From Microbacterium sp. (GTDB taxonomy: Bacteria > Actinomycetota > Actinomycetes > Actinomycetales > Microbacteriaceae), in the NCBI GenBank assembly GCA_031177765.1, contig JAPSKH010000005.1, forward strand, positions 1 through 64,000: a stretch of DNA of 64,000 nucleotides, given 5' to 3'. The notes below the pieces were generated by a model. The model searched no databases and was not told the origin of the DNA. It saw only the letters and a list, made by a program, of their open reading frames with translations. Each line of letters opens with the position of its first letter. Positions within the stretch are counted from its first letter, which is position 1. The position numbers and the translations under genes are program-made. This document shows positions 55,773-64,000 of this stretch, piece after piece.

Positions 55773-55822
55773 GCTCAAGAACCATCCACATGCTTGAGCG
55801 TCGTGCGTTGCCGTCGTACTCT
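55773..55822 (+). promoter_or_regulatory. Promoter and inverted-repeat operator of bkdABC
   Basis: GCTCAAG (55773-55779), 13 bases, CTTGAGC (55793-55799) form an exact inverted repeat. The right half contains TTGAGC, which with TACTCT at 55817-55822 (17-base spacing) forms a promoter. A regulator bound to the repeat, most likely the Lrp-type protein, would cover the -35 box. Confidence 0.6.
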
Positions 55823-55896
55823 CGGGCTGACCGGCGACGAAGCCGGCGAACCGACGCGGCTCCTCACGAGGGAGTACCGCATGAGGAGTGATGACG

Positions 55897-57021
55897 ATGA
55901 CGCACACCCTTGGCCCCACCGCTGACCTCGGCACCGACATCGAGGACGTCGCACGCCTGGTGAGCCCCGACGGCGAGCGCCTCGCCGACGCGGAGCTGGA
56001 TCGCTGGGTGCAGGACGTCGACGCAGCGTTCCTGCGCAGTCTCTATCGCGACATGGTGCTCGTCAGACGCATCGACAAGGAGGGGGTCGCCCTGCAGCGG
56101 CAGGGGCAGCTGGGCCTGTGGCCGCCGTGCCTCGGGCAGGAGGCCGCGCAGATCGGTACCGCGCGTGCCCTCCGAGCCGATGACTTCGCCTTCCCCAGCT
56201 ACCGGGAGACCGGCGTCGTCTACGCCCGTGGCGCGCGTCCCGCGGACTACGTGCTCGCGTGGCGCGGCGAGGAGCTGTCGACCTACAACCCGTACGACAT
56301 CAACGCCGCCACCCCGCAGATCATCATCGGCGCGCAGTCGCTGCACGCCGTCGGCTACGCGATGGGCATCCAGCGCGACGGCACCGACCAGGTCAGCGTC
56401 GCCTACTTCGGCGACGGCGCGACGAGTCAGGGTGACGTCAACGAAGCCCTGGTCTTCGCATCCTCCTTCCGTGCACCCACGGTGTTCGTGTGCACCAACA
56501 ACCAGTGGGCCATCTCGGAACCGGTCACCGTCCAGGCGAAGTACCCGATCGCGGGTCGGGCGCCGGGCTTCGGCATCCCGAGCATGCGGGTGGACGGCAA
56601 CGACGTGCTGGCCTGCCTCGCGGCGATGCGGTGGGCCCTCGACCACGCCCGCTCCGGCAGGGGACCGGCGTTCATCGAGGCGGTGACCTACCGGATGGGA
56701 CCGCACACCACCTCTGACGACCCCACGCGGTACCGCGACAAGGAGGAGGTCGAGCAGTGGCGCCGGCGCGACCCGATCGCGCGTGTGGAGGCGCTGCTGC
56801 GCGGGATGGGCGAGTTCGACGACGAGTTCGCCGCCGGGGTCGAGGCCGACGCGGACGCGCTCGCGGGCGAGGTGCGGGCGGCCGCCATGCAGGCGGTGAC
56901 GCGCGAGCCGATCAGCGTCCTCGACCACGTGTACGCCGAGCCGCACGCGGGTCTGGACGAACAGCGCGCATGGTTCGCGGCGTACCTCGACGGGTTCGAA
57001 ACGCAGGAGGCGCAGCGATGA
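55897..57021 (+). CDS. bkdA: Branched-chain 2-oxoacid dehydrogenase E1 alpha subunit
   Basis: Thiamine-diphosphate-dependent E1 subunit of 374 residues. It has RQGQLGLWPPCLGQEAAQIG, FPSYRE, the ThDP motif GDGATSQGDVNEALVFAS ending in NNQWAIS, and YRMGPHTTSDDPTRYRDKEEVEQW. The ATG at 55897 is 8 bases after GAGGAG. A pyruvate-type role cannot be excluded, but the neighbouring MCC-type carboxylase favours branched-chain substrates. E1 beta overlaps the stop (ATGA). Confidence 0.92.
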   Translation: MTHTLGPTADLGTDIEDVARLVSPDGERLADAELDRWVQDVDAAFLRSLYRDMVLVRRIDKEGVALQRQGQLGLWPPCLGQEAAQIGTARALRADDFAFPSYRETGVVYARGARPADYVLAWRGEELSTYNPYDINAATPQIIIGAQSLHAVGYAMGIQRDGTDQVSVAYFGDGATSQGDVNEALVFASSFRAPTVFVCTNNQWAISEPVTVQAKYPIAGRAPGFGIPSMRVDGNDVLACLAAMRWALDHARSGRGPAFIEAVTYRMGPHTTSDDPTRYRDKEEVEQWRRRDPIARVEALLRGMGEFDDEFAAGVEADADALAGEVRAAAMQAVTREPISVLDHVYAEPHAGLDEQRAWFAAYLDGFETQEAQR

Positions 57022-58034
57022 CGCAGCTGACGATGGCCAAGGCCATCAACGAAGGCCTCCGCCGGGCGATGGCCGACGACCCGAAGGTGCTCGTCATGGG
57101 CGAGGACATCGGCAAGCTCGGCGGGGTGTTCCGCATCACCGACGGGCTGCTCGACCAGTTCGGCGCCCAGCGGGTGATCGACACGCCACTGGCGGAGGCC
57201 GGCATCATGGGCACCGCGGTCGGGCTGGCGTTCCGCGGATACCGCCCGGTGGTCGAGATCCAGTTCGACGGCTTCGTGTATCCCGCCTTCGACCAGATCG
57301 TGTGCCAGGTGGCCAAGCTCCACTACCGCACGCGCGGCAACGTCTCGATGCCGATCACGATCCGCATCCCGTGGGCCGGGGGCGTGGGCGCCGCCGAGCA
57401 CCACAGCGAGTCGCCCGAGGCGTACTTCGTGCACACGTCGGGTCTGCGCGTGGTGGCGGTGTCGAACCCGCAGGACGCGTACGTGATGCTCCGGCAGGCG
57501 ATCGCGTCGGACGACCCGGTGGTCTACTTCGAGCCCAAGCGGCTGTACCACACGAAGGGCGACGTCGACCTCGACGTCCCGCTCGCCGACGCAGCCCCGA
57601 TGGGCCTGGCGCGCGTCGTCCGTGAAGGCTCGGACGTGACGCTTCTGACCTACGGGTCCCAGGTCTCGACGGCGCTGGACGCCGCGACCGCCGCCGAGGA
57701 TGAGGGCGTGTCGATCGAGGTCGTCGATCTGCGGTCGATCTCACCGGTGGACTACCGCACGGTGACCGCGTCCGTGCGCAAGACCGGTCGTGTCGTGGTG
57801 ACCCACGAAGCCGCACGGGAGGCGGGCGTGGGAGCGGAGCTCGTCGCGAGCGTGACCGAGCGCTGCTTCCACTACCTGGAAGCGCCCCCGCAGCGGGTCA
57901 CCGGCCACGACATCCCGTACCCGCCGGCGAAGCTCGAGAAGCATCACCTCCCGGACCTCGACCGCATCCTGGATGCCGTGGATCGCGTGCTGGACAGACC
58001 CAACAGCCTCACCGGCCTGGTGGAGGCGTCATGA
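57018..58034 (+). CDS. bkdB: Branched-chain 2-oxoacid dehydrogenase E1 beta subunit
   Basis: Second E1 subunit, 338 residues, of the transketolase pyrimidine-binding type: MGEDIGKLGGVFRITDGL, DTPLAEAGIMGTAVGLA, PVVEIQFDGFVYPAFDQIV, and the C-terminal HEAAREAGVGAELVASV. Coupled to both neighbours by ATGA overlaps. Confidence 0.92.
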   Translation: MTQLTMAKAINEGLRRAMADDPKVLVMGEDIGKLGGVFRITDGLLDQFGAQRVIDTPLAEAGIMGTAVGLAFRGYRPVVEIQFDGFVYPAFDQIVCQVAKLHYRTRGNVSMPITIRIPWAGGVGAAEHHSESPEAYFVHTSGLRVVAVSNPQDAYVMLRQAIASDDPVVYFEPKRLYHTKGDVDLDVPLADAAPMGLARVVREGSDVTLLTYGSQVSTALDAATAAEDEGVSIEVVDLRSISPVDYRTVTASVRKTGRVVVTHEAAREAGVGAELVASVTERCFHYLEAPPQRVTGHDIPYPPAKLEKHHLPDLDRILDAVDRVLDRPNSLTGLVEAS

Positions 58035-59431
58035 CCGAGGACTTCCGGCTGCCTGATCTGGGCGAGGGCCTGCCCGAGGCGGAGCTCGTGCAGTGGCTCG
58101 TCGCCGAGGGCGACACGGTGGCGCTCAACCAGACGATCGCCGAGGTGGAGACGGCGAAGGCCGTCGTGGAGCTGCCGTCACCGTATGCCGGTACGGTGAC
58201 GGCGCTCCACGCCGCGGCGGGCGACGTCATCTCCGTCGGCTCCGTGCTGATCTCCTTCGACACCGCGGACGCCTCGCCGTCGACCAGCAGCGCTCCCGAG
58301 CCCGCCGCCGAGGTGGCCCCCGAGACGGCGACGCCGGCGCAGGCGACTCCTGCCGCCGAGCCCAACCTCGTCGGGTACGGCGCCGCCCCGGCCGGTGCCG
58401 GGCGGCCGCGGCGGCGAACCCGCGCCGCCGGGGTCGCGCGCGCAAGCGCGCCCGACACCGCCGTCCTGGAGGCGGCGCCTCACGACGCCATCCACCTCGG
58501 CGACGTGACCGACCGGCCCATCGAGCGGCCGAGGTCCACGCCGCCGGTGCGCAAGCTCGCCAAGGAGCTGGGCGTGGACCTCGCCCTGGTCGAGGCCACC
58601 GGCGCGAGCGGAATCATCACGCGTGCCGACGTCGAAGCGTTCGCGGCCCGCGTCGGCGCGTCGACGATCGGCGGAGCACCGACGATCGACCGGGAGCCGG
58701 CGCCCGCCCAGGACGGGCGCGAGACCCGTGGCCGGGAGACGCGCACCCCCATCCGCGGGGTGCGCAAGCACACGGCGGAGGCGATGGTCCGCAGCGCCTT
58801 CACGGCGCCGCACGTCACGACATTCCTCACCGTCGACGTCACGGCGACGACGGAGCTCATCGCCTCGCTGCGCGCCGACCGGTCGTTGCAGGACCATCGC
58901 ATCGGCATCCTCGCCGTGGCGGCCAAGGCGGTGTGTCTGGCACTCGCCCGTCACCCGGAGCTGAACTCGCGCTGGGACGAAGCGGCGGGCGAGATCGTCG
59001 AGCATCACTACGTCAATCTCGGCATCGCCGCCGCCACCGGCCGCGGCCTCGTGGTGCCGAACATCCGCGATGCGCACGAGCTGACCCTCGTCGAGCTCGC
59101 GGATCGCATCCGCGCCCTGGCTGAGACGGCACGGGCGGGCAAGACGGCACCGGGCGACATGACCGGCGGCACCTTCTCGATCACCAACGTGGGCGTCTTC
59201 GGCGTCGACGCCGGAACGCCCATCCTCAATCCCGGCGAGGCGGGCATCCTCGCTCTTGGCGCCGTGCGACGGCAGCCGTGGGAGCACCGGGGCGAGATCG
59301 CGCTGCGCGATGTCATGACGCTCGCCCTGTCGTTCGACCATCGCCTCGTCGACGGCGAGCAGGGGTCGAAGTTCCTCGTCGACGTGGCGGACGTGCTGCG
59401 CGAGCCGGGTCGCGCGATGCTGCTGCGGTGA
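58031..59431 (+). CDS. bkdC: Dihydrolipoamide acyltransferase (E2) of the 2-oxoacid dehydrogenase complex
   Basis: E2 core of 466 residues. One lipoyl domain carries the lipoyl lysine Lys43 in ETAKAVVE. An Ala/Pro-rich linker follows, then a peripheral-subunit-binding domain (VRKLAKELGVDLALVEATGASG) and the catalytic domain with SFDHRLVDGEQG (His437, Asp441). E3 is not encoded here and is presumably the shared housekeeping lpd. Confidence 0.92.
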   Translation: MTEDFRLPDLGEGLPEAELVQWLVAEGDTVALNQTIAEVETAKAVVELPSPYAGTVTALHAAAGDVISVGSVLISFDTADASPSTSSAPEPAAEVAPETATPAQATPAAEPNLVGYGAAPAGAGRPRRRTRAAGVARASAPDTAVLEAAPHDAIHLGDVTDRPIERPRSTPPVRKLAKELGVDLALVEATGASGIITRADVEAFAARVGASTIGGAPTIDREPAPAQDGRETRGRETRTPIRGVRKHTAEAMVRSAFTAPHVTTFLTVDVTATTELIASLRADRSLQDHRIGILAVAAKAVCLALARHPELNSRWDEAAGEIVEHHYVNLGIAAATGRGLVVPNIRDAHELTLVELADRIRALAETARAGKTAPGDMTGGTFSITNVGVFGVDAGTPILNPGEAGILALGAVRRQPWEHRGEIALRDVMTLALSFDHRLVDGEQGSKFLVDVADVLREPGRAMLLR

Positions 59432-59450
59432 CGTCGGACCTGGCCCGCCG

Positions 59451-61268
59451 TCACGCTCGCTTGGGGTAGAACAGGCCGAGCCCGTGCCGCTGCAGCACGT
59501 CGTAGGCCTCCGCGTACGTCTGAGGCTCCGCGGCGTCCGGCGGCCCGTAGCGCGCGAGCAGAAGGCCCAGCAGGCCGCGCCCGGGAGAGCTCAGCGGCTT
59601 GTGCCTGTGAGGGCCCGACTCCAGATCCGCCGGCTCGTCCTCGTGGGGGTTGGGCGGCATGTACATCGGATGCACGACCGGCCACGTCGCCGGGTCGCGC
59701 GGGGTGTCGAGGTTCACGACCGAGAACAGGTCGCCCGCCTCGGCATCCCGTCGTGTCAGAGGACGCAGACCGTGCAGGCGCGTGAGGGTGGCGATGACGG
59801 CGGCATGGTGCAGCTCGTCGTGCACGATCGTCCCCGCGCGCGTATACGCCGAGACCGCGATCGCCGGGACGCGAACTCCCAGGCGGTCGAACGCGAACCC
59901 CATCTCTCCCACGTCGCCGCCCGCTTCGGGCGGGGTGGCGGCCGGCGGAGGGACGTGGTCGTAGGTGCCGCCGTGCTCGTCGAAGGTGATCAGCAGGAGG
60001 GTGTTCATCGCGTTGGAGCCGTCCGGCGTGCTGCTCTGCCTGACCGCGTTGTAGACGTCCGCGACCAGCTTCTCGCCGGCGCGCACGTCGGAGACGGCGG
60101 AATCGACGACCATCTGCCCGTCGACCTCGCTGGAGCGGTACACGCCCACGGGCGGGTGGAAGTCGTTGTGGTTGTACACCAGGCGCGGTTCGATGAACGC
60201 GTAGGCCGGCAGACGTCCCGCCTGGGCATCGTCGAAGAACTCGGACATGTAGCCGAAGCGGCCCGTGCGCCAGTACGGCTCGAGCGCCGGCGCATGGAGG
60301 ATGCCCGTGAGGGAGACCAGCTGCATCTCGTCGAAGTACACCTTCCACGAAAGCCCCGCGTCCTCGAGACGGTTGAAGATCGTGGGCGCCGCCGGCGCGT
60401 CGAGCCACTTGTCGTAGCCGCCCCCGTGCTTGTTGGTGACGAATCCGTGCGACGTGGAGGCGTGGAAGAACGAGCGGTTGCCGTAGGTCTGCGACGGCAC
60501 GGCGGCGAACCAGGCGTCGAAGACTGCGAACCCCTTGGCGAGGGTCGACAGCACCGGGAGCTGCTCCGGCGAGAAGCCGCCCATGATGTGGGCGGCTTCG
60601 TCCGGCGTGGGCGCGCGGCCGTGGCGCAGACGCGCGACGTTGTTGACATAGTCGCGGACGAAGCCCGACATGGTCGGCTTCGTCCCGGCAGGGGGCGCGT
60701 TGAAGGGCTCGGCCATCGCGTCGATCTGACTCGTCGCGTTGGATGCCGGCTCGACCGTGCCGAAGAGCTGCGTGTTGACGTGCGGGAACTCTTCGCCCGG
60801 GTCAGGGTTCGGCCGGCCCATCACCTCGTCGGTCGGTCCGCTGTACGGGTGGGCGGCGATCCGCTCGCCCGAGGGAGCGGTGTTGGCGTAGTCGCCGAAG
60901 GCGAGACCGTCGAAGGTCTCACCGGCCGGAAGCGTCTCAGGCGTGTACAGCCACCCGAGCATGTTGTCGAAGGACCGGTTCTCTCCCATGAGCACCACGA
61001 CGTGGTCGAAGCCCGGCTCGTCCCGCGCGGGCGCGGCGCCGATGTCGACAGATCCCTCGCGGTAGCCCGCCTGATACGCGATCGACGCGCCGGCCGCCGC
61101 TCCCACGCCGCCGCCGACCACCATTCCGGCCGCGGCGATGCCGCCGAGCTTGAGGAAGTCGCGGCGGGACCGCAGCTCCTCGCCGTCGCCGCCGTCGGCG
61201 GGCGCGTCCGGCTGCGGCGTCGCGCCCCCGTGCGCCGCGTCGTCCGTCCTGCCGTCGTGCCCCGACAT
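59451..61268 (-). CDS. Tat-exported phosphoesterase (phospholipase C/acid phosphatase family)
   Basis: Secreted phosphoesterase of 605 residues (PF04185 type). The N-terminus has a twin-arginine signal, SRRDFLK at residues 34-40 followed by a hydrophobic Gly/Ala stretch. The enzyme part starts with HVVVLMGENRSFDNMLGWL, the family metal-site motif, and continues with TFDEHGGTYDHVPPP near the end. Substrate (phospholipid or other phosphate ester) is unknown. I chose the ATG at 61268 because GGAG lies 5 bases before it. It lies between two leucine-degradation units but has no obvious link to them. Confidence 0.88.
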   Translation of the reverse strand: MSGHDGRTDDAAHGGATPQPDAPADGGDGEELRSRRDFLKLGGIAAAGMVVGGGVGAAAGASIAYQAGYREGSVDIGAAPARDEPGFDHVVVLMGENRSFDNMLGWLYTPETLPAGETFDGLAFGDYANTAPSGERIAAHPYSGPTDEVMGRPNPDPGEEFPHVNTQLFGTVEPASNATSQIDAMAEPFNAPPAGTKPTMSGFVRDYVNNVARLRHGRAPTPDEAAHIMGGFSPEQLPVLSTLAKGFAVFDAWFAAVPSQTYGNRSFFHASTSHGFVTNKHGGGYDKWLDAPAAPTIFNRLEDAGLSWKVYFDEMQLVSLTGILHAPALEPYWRTGRFGYMSEFFDDAQAGRLPAYAFIEPRLVYNHNDFHPPVGVYRSSEVDGQMVVDSAVSDVRAGEKLVADVYNAVRQSSTPDGSNAMNTLLLITFDEHGGTYDHVPPPAATPPEAGGDVGEMGFAFDRLGVRVPAIAVSAYTRAGTIVHDELHHAAVIATLTRLHGLRPLTRRDAEAGDLFSVVNLDTPRDPATWPVVHPMYMPPNPHEDEPADLESGPHRHKPLSSPGRGLLGLLLARYGPPDAAEPQTYAEAYDVLQRHGLGLFYPKRA

Positions 61269-61298
61269 CGTCGCTCCAGGGTAGGGCACGTGGGCCCG

Positions 61299-61895
61299 TC
61301 AGGCCTCGAGGGCCGCGAGCGCCATGGCCTCGAGGATGCCGCGGACCTCGACGTCGGCCGGACGTGAGCGCAGGGCCCGCACACTGTGCGGGGTGGAGTT
61401 GATCAGCCCGAAGCAGGCGTGGGCGCGAACCCGGAGGTCGTCGTTCGCGCGCGCCGGATGGACCGCGGACAGGATGCCGATCCATACCTCGACGTACTCG
61501 CGCTGCAGGCGTCGCACGGTGTGGCGGTCCTCGTCGCTGAGACTGCCGAGGTCGCGGTCCTGGACGCGGATCACGTCGGCGTCGCGCAGCGCGAACTCGA
61601 CGTGGAACGCCACGAGCGCTCGCAGCTGCTGCGCGGGCCGCTCGTGCTCGCCGACGACGGCGCGGCCGCCGCTGAGGAGCCGCTCGCTCACGCGCACCAG
61701 GATGGCGCCCAGCAGCGCCTGCTTGTTGGCGAAGTGACGGTACAGCGCCGGTCCGCTCACGCCCACGGCGCTGCCGATGTCCTCAAGACTCACGCCGCTG
61801 AACCCGCGCTCGGCGAAGAGCGCGGCCGCCTCCTGCAGGATCGCGGCGTGGCGGTCGGCTTTCGCCCGTCCGCGCTCGCTGACGCCGCTTGTCAT
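61299..61895 (-). CDS. TetR-family transcriptional regulator
   Basis: Regulator of 198 residues. The N-terminal domain has ILQEAAALFAERGFSGVSLEDIGSAVGVSGPALYRHFANKQALL, the standard TetR helix-turn-helix. The C-terminal ligand-binding part fits the TetR_C group of acyl-CoA-type regulators. It is divergent from the carboxylase operon across 104 bp with two palindromes between, so it probably represses both itself and that operon; the ligand may be a CoA thioester from leucine breakdown. Confidence 0.9.
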   Translation of the reverse strand: MTSGVSERGRAKADRHAAILQEAAALFAERGFSGVSLEDIGSAVGVSGPALYRHFANKQALLGAILVRVSERLLSGGRAVVGEHERPAQQLRALVAFHVEFALRDADVIRVQDRDLGSLSDEDRHTVRRLQREYVEVWIGILSAVHPARANDDLRVRAHACFGLINSTPHSVRALRSRPADVEVRGILEAMALAALEA

Positions 61896-61899
61896 TTCA

Positions 61900-61941
61900 G
61901 TTAATCCTCGCTAACCTCGGAGCCAGTTAGTGAACACTAAC
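61900..61941. promoter_or_regulatory. Two tandem TetR-type operators (GTTA-N8-TAAC)
   Basis: Two 16-base sites with the same GTTA-N8-TAAC frame lie at 61900-61915 and 61926-61941. The second is near-perfect, with 7-base arms GTTAGTG and CACTAAC around AA. Centre-to-centre spacing is 26 bases. They lie between tetR and the carboxylase genes. Confidence 0.7.
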
Positions 61942-61999
61942 CAATGCGGTCGCGCCGGGACAACCGGCGTGATCCGATCGTGACGTCGACGGAGATGAC

Positions 62000-63604
62000 A
62001 TGAGCGTGCCGGCAAGCGGTGCCCTGCGCGAGGACGGCTTCGCCTCCGCGGATGCCTCGCAGCGGGCGCTCGCCCGTCGACTGCGAGAGCGCCTGGCCGC
62101 GGCGTCCCTCGGCGGACCCGCGCACGCCCGTGAGCGTCACGTGTCCCGCGGCAAGCTCCTGCCGCGCGACCGCGTCACGCGTCTTCTCGACGAGGGGAGT
62201 CCCTTCCTCGAGATCGCGCCGCTGGCCGCTGACGGCCTCTACGGCGGCGAGGCGCCCGGGGCGGGCGTCATCGCGGGCATCGGGCTCGTGCACGGCCGCC
62301 ACGTGCTCGTGGTGTGCAACGACGCGACCGTCAAGGGCGGCACGTACTACCCGATGACGGTCAAGAAGCACCTGCGGGCCCAGGAGATCGCGCTGGAGAA
62401 CTGGCTGCCCTGCGTCTACCTCGTCGACTCGGGCGGGGCGTTCCTTCCGCTCCAGGACGAGGTGTTCCCCGATCGGGATCACTTCGGTCGCATCTTCTTC
62501 AACCAGGCCCGACTGTCGGCGGCCGGCATCCCGCAGATCGCCGCGGTGCTGGGCTCCTGCACCGCCGGCGGCGCGTATGTGCCGGCGATGAGCGACGAGA
62601 CCGTGATCGTGCGCAACCAGGGGACGATCTTCCTCGGCGGGCCGCCGCTGGTGAAGGCCGCGATCGGCGAGGTGGTGTCCGCGGAGGATTTGGGCGGGGG
62701 AGAGCTCCATGCCCGTCGCTCAGGAGTGGTGGACCACCTCGCGGAGGACGATGAGCACGCGCTCGAGATCGTCCGGGACATCGTCGCGACGCTGCCGCCT
62801 CCCGCCGCACCGGCGTGGGAGGCGGCGGCGCCGGTCCCGCCGGCGGCGGATCCGGAGGAGCTCTACGACGTGGTCCCGGTGGACGTGAACCAGCCGTACG
62901 ACGTCCGAGAGGTCATCACCCGCCTGGTCGACGGCAGCGACTTCCACGAGTTCAAGCGCGAGTACGGCCAGACGCTCGTCACCGGATTCGCCCGCATCCA
63001 CGGGCATCCCGTGGGCATCGTGGCCAACAACGGCGTCCTGTTCGGCGAGTCGGCGCTCAAGGGCGCGCACTTCATCGAGCTGTGCGATCAGCGCGGGACC
63101 GCGCTGCTGTTCCTGCAGAACATCTCCGGCTTCATGGTGGGCAGGGACGCCGAGGCGGGCGGCATCGCCAAGGACGGCGCGAAGATGGTCACGGCCGTGG
63201 CGACCACGCGCGTGCCCAAGCTCACGGTGGTCATCGGCGGATCCTTCGGCGCCGGCAACTACTCGATGTGCGGACGGGCGTATTCGCCCCGGTTCCTGTG
63301 GACATGGCCGGCGAGCCGGATCTCGGTCATGGGCGGGCAGCAGGCCGCGTCCGTGCTGTCGACCGTGAAGCGGGACCAGCTCGCCGGGCGTGGACAGGAA
63401 TGGCCGCCCGAGGAGCAGGCCGACTTCGAGGCTCCCATCCGGGCCCAGTACGAGGAGCAGGGAAACCCCTACTACGCCACGGCTCGGCTCTGGGACGACG
63501 GCATCCTGGATCCGGTCGACACGCGCGACGTCCTGGGACTCGCACTCGACGTCATCTCGCGCACCCGTCTTCCCGACACCCGCTTCGGCGTCTTCCGGAT
63601 GTGA
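62000..63604 (+). CDS. Acyl-CoA carboxylase beta subunit, methylcrotonyl-CoA carboxylase type
   Basis: Carboxyltransferase of 534 residues. It has the N-terminal [19 protein letters not shown], the [14 protein letters not shown] block, the [19 protein letters not shown] oxyanion region, and the C-terminal [26 protein letters not shown] that is characteristic of MCC beta. It would carboxylate 3-methylcrotonyl-CoA in leucine degradation. GGAG lies 5 bases before the ATG at 62000. The biotin carboxylase gene follows after 3 bases. Confidence 0.92.
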   Translation: MSVPASGALREDGFASADASQRALARRLRERLAAASLGGPAHARERHVSRGKLLPRDRVTRLLDEGSPFLEIAPLAADGLYGGEAPGAGVIAGIGLVHGRHVLVVCNDATVKGGTYYPMTVKKHLRAQEIALENWLPCVYLVDSGGAFLPLQDEVFPDRDHFGRIFFNQARLSAAGIPQIAAVLGSCTAGGAYVPAMSDETVIVRNQGTIFLGGPPLVKAAIGEVVSAEDLGGGELHARRSGVVDHLAEDDEHALEIVRDIVATLPPPAAPAWEAAAPVPPAADPEELYDVVPVDVNQPYDVREVITRLVDGSDFHEFKREYGQTLVTGFARIHGHPVGIVANNGVLFGESALKGAHFIELCDQRGTALLFLQNISGFMVGRDAEAGGIAKDGAKMVTAVATTRVPKLTVVIGGSFGAGNYSMCGRAYSPRFLWTWPASRISVMGGQQAASVLSTVKRDQLAGRGQEWPPEEQADFEAPIRAQYEEQGNPYYATARLWDDGILDPVDTRDVLGLALDVISRTRLPDTRFGVFRM

Positions 63605-63607
63605 GCC

Positions 63608-64000
63608 ATGATCGACCGCGCTGACGGCAGAGCGACCGCGACCGGGCTGTTCGACACCGTGCTGGTGGCGAACCGTGGCGAGATCGCGCGCAGGGTCATC
63701 CGGACGCTCCGGCGCCTGGGCATCCGCTCGGTCGCCGTCTACAGCGATGCCGACGCCCAGGCGCCGCACGTCCGTGAGGCCGACGTGGCCGTCCGGATCG
63801 GCCCGGCGCCCGCGGCCGCGTCGTATCTCGACATCGAGGCGGTCGTCGCCGCCGCGCGGCGGACCGGGGCGCAGGCGGTGCATCCCGGGTACGGATTCCT
63901 CTCCGAGAACGCCGCCTTCGCCCGCGCGTGCATGCGGGCGGGCATCGTCTTCATCGGGCCGGGCGAGCGCGCCCTCGACGTGATGGGCGACAAGATCCGG
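63608..64000 (+). CDS. Acyl-CoA carboxylase biotin-carboxylase/biotin-carrier subunit (partial)
   Basis: The first 131 codons of the biotinylated alpha subunit; the gene runs off the window end. The biotin carboxylase N-terminal domain is clear: [52 protein letters not shown] and FIGPG. It follows the beta subunit by 3 bases, so the two form the MCC-type enzyme. The remaining ATP-grasp and biotinyl domains are not visible. Confidence 0.9.
   Translation, partial: MIDRADGRATATGLFDTVLVANRGEIARRVIRTLRRLGIRSVAVYSDADAQAPHVREADVAVRIGPAPAAASYLDIEAVVAAARRTGAQAVHPGYGFLSENAAFARACMRAGIVFIGPGERALDVMGDKIR

Noticed and set aside
55881..55925. Short 14-codon ORF overlapping the start of bkdA (from ATG at 55881)
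   Set aside because: Its ATG coincides with the ribosome site of bkdA and the peptide is Asp-rich without features; it is more likely just part of the leader.

Overview
The window is an ordinary stretch of chromosome from a very GC-rich Gram-positive actinobacterium, most likely a Microbacteriaceae member such as Microbacterium. I base this on gene content and style, not on a database match. The signs are ClpP1-ClpP2-ClpX downstream of trigger factor, a SUF operon with an embedded Rieske protein, CtaA and SURF1 for an aa3-type oxidase, zinc-free L31 (RpmE2), DUF3099/DUF4190/DUF1990 proteins, GTG starts and strong GC bias at the third codon position. I see no prophage, insertion sequence, CRISPR array or origin.

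Layout. 1-10.5 kb: aminopeptidase N, a ferrochelatase, rpiB, a Nei-type glycosylase, a PaiB-like protein with a coupled amidohydrolase, a NarL-type two-component pair, and Dps. 10.6-15.3 kb: an acyltransferase-SGNH membrane enzyme, a gamma-carbonic-anhydrase-like protein, small unknowns, then tRNA-Gly(TCC) and tRNA-Pro(TGG). 15.4-20.2 kb: the protein-quality block tig, a TPR protein, clpP1, clpP2 and clpX. 20.2-30.2 kb: an epoxide-hydrolase-like enzyme, an M3 peptidase, an ArsR-small ORF-MFS operon, valS and ctaA. 30.4-37.2 kb: sufB-sufD-Rieske-sufC-sufT, then a PatB-like lyase and an MFS exporter. 37.2-42.1 kb: an iron-box-controlled siderophore uptake operon. 42.1-46.7 kb: bioY, an ABC-F protein, SURF1 and small membrane proteins. 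46.7-54.2 kb: a FabG-like reductase, serB, divergent glgC/glgA, an ABC ATPase, rpmE2, and a CGNR regulator. 54.2-64 kb: an EamA transporter, an Lrp regulator divergent from bkdABC, a Tat-exported phosphoesterase, and a TetR regulator divergent from a methylcrotonyl-CoA-carboxylase-type operon cut by the window edge.

Functional themes. Iron and Fe-S metabolism are represented by SUF, the siderophore operon, ferrochelatase and Dps. Branched-chain amino acid and leucine catabolism is represented by bkdABC plus the carboxylase, each with its own divergent local regulator. Glycogen synthesis is represented by glgC and glgA, and proteostasis by tig and the Clp genes.

I did not find a convincing undescribed multi-gene system. 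The most interesting signals are regulatory. At least fifteen genes show a TANNNT box 6-7 bases before the start codon, which predicts leaderless mRNAs. An evenly spaced TGCAAA array precedes the ArsR gene. Two GTTA-N8-TAAC operators lie between tetR and the carboxylase genes. An inverted repeat overlaps the -35 box of bkdABC. A hairpin overlaps the start codon of a DUF3099 gene. The word GGATGC/GCATCC appears over-represented by hand count.
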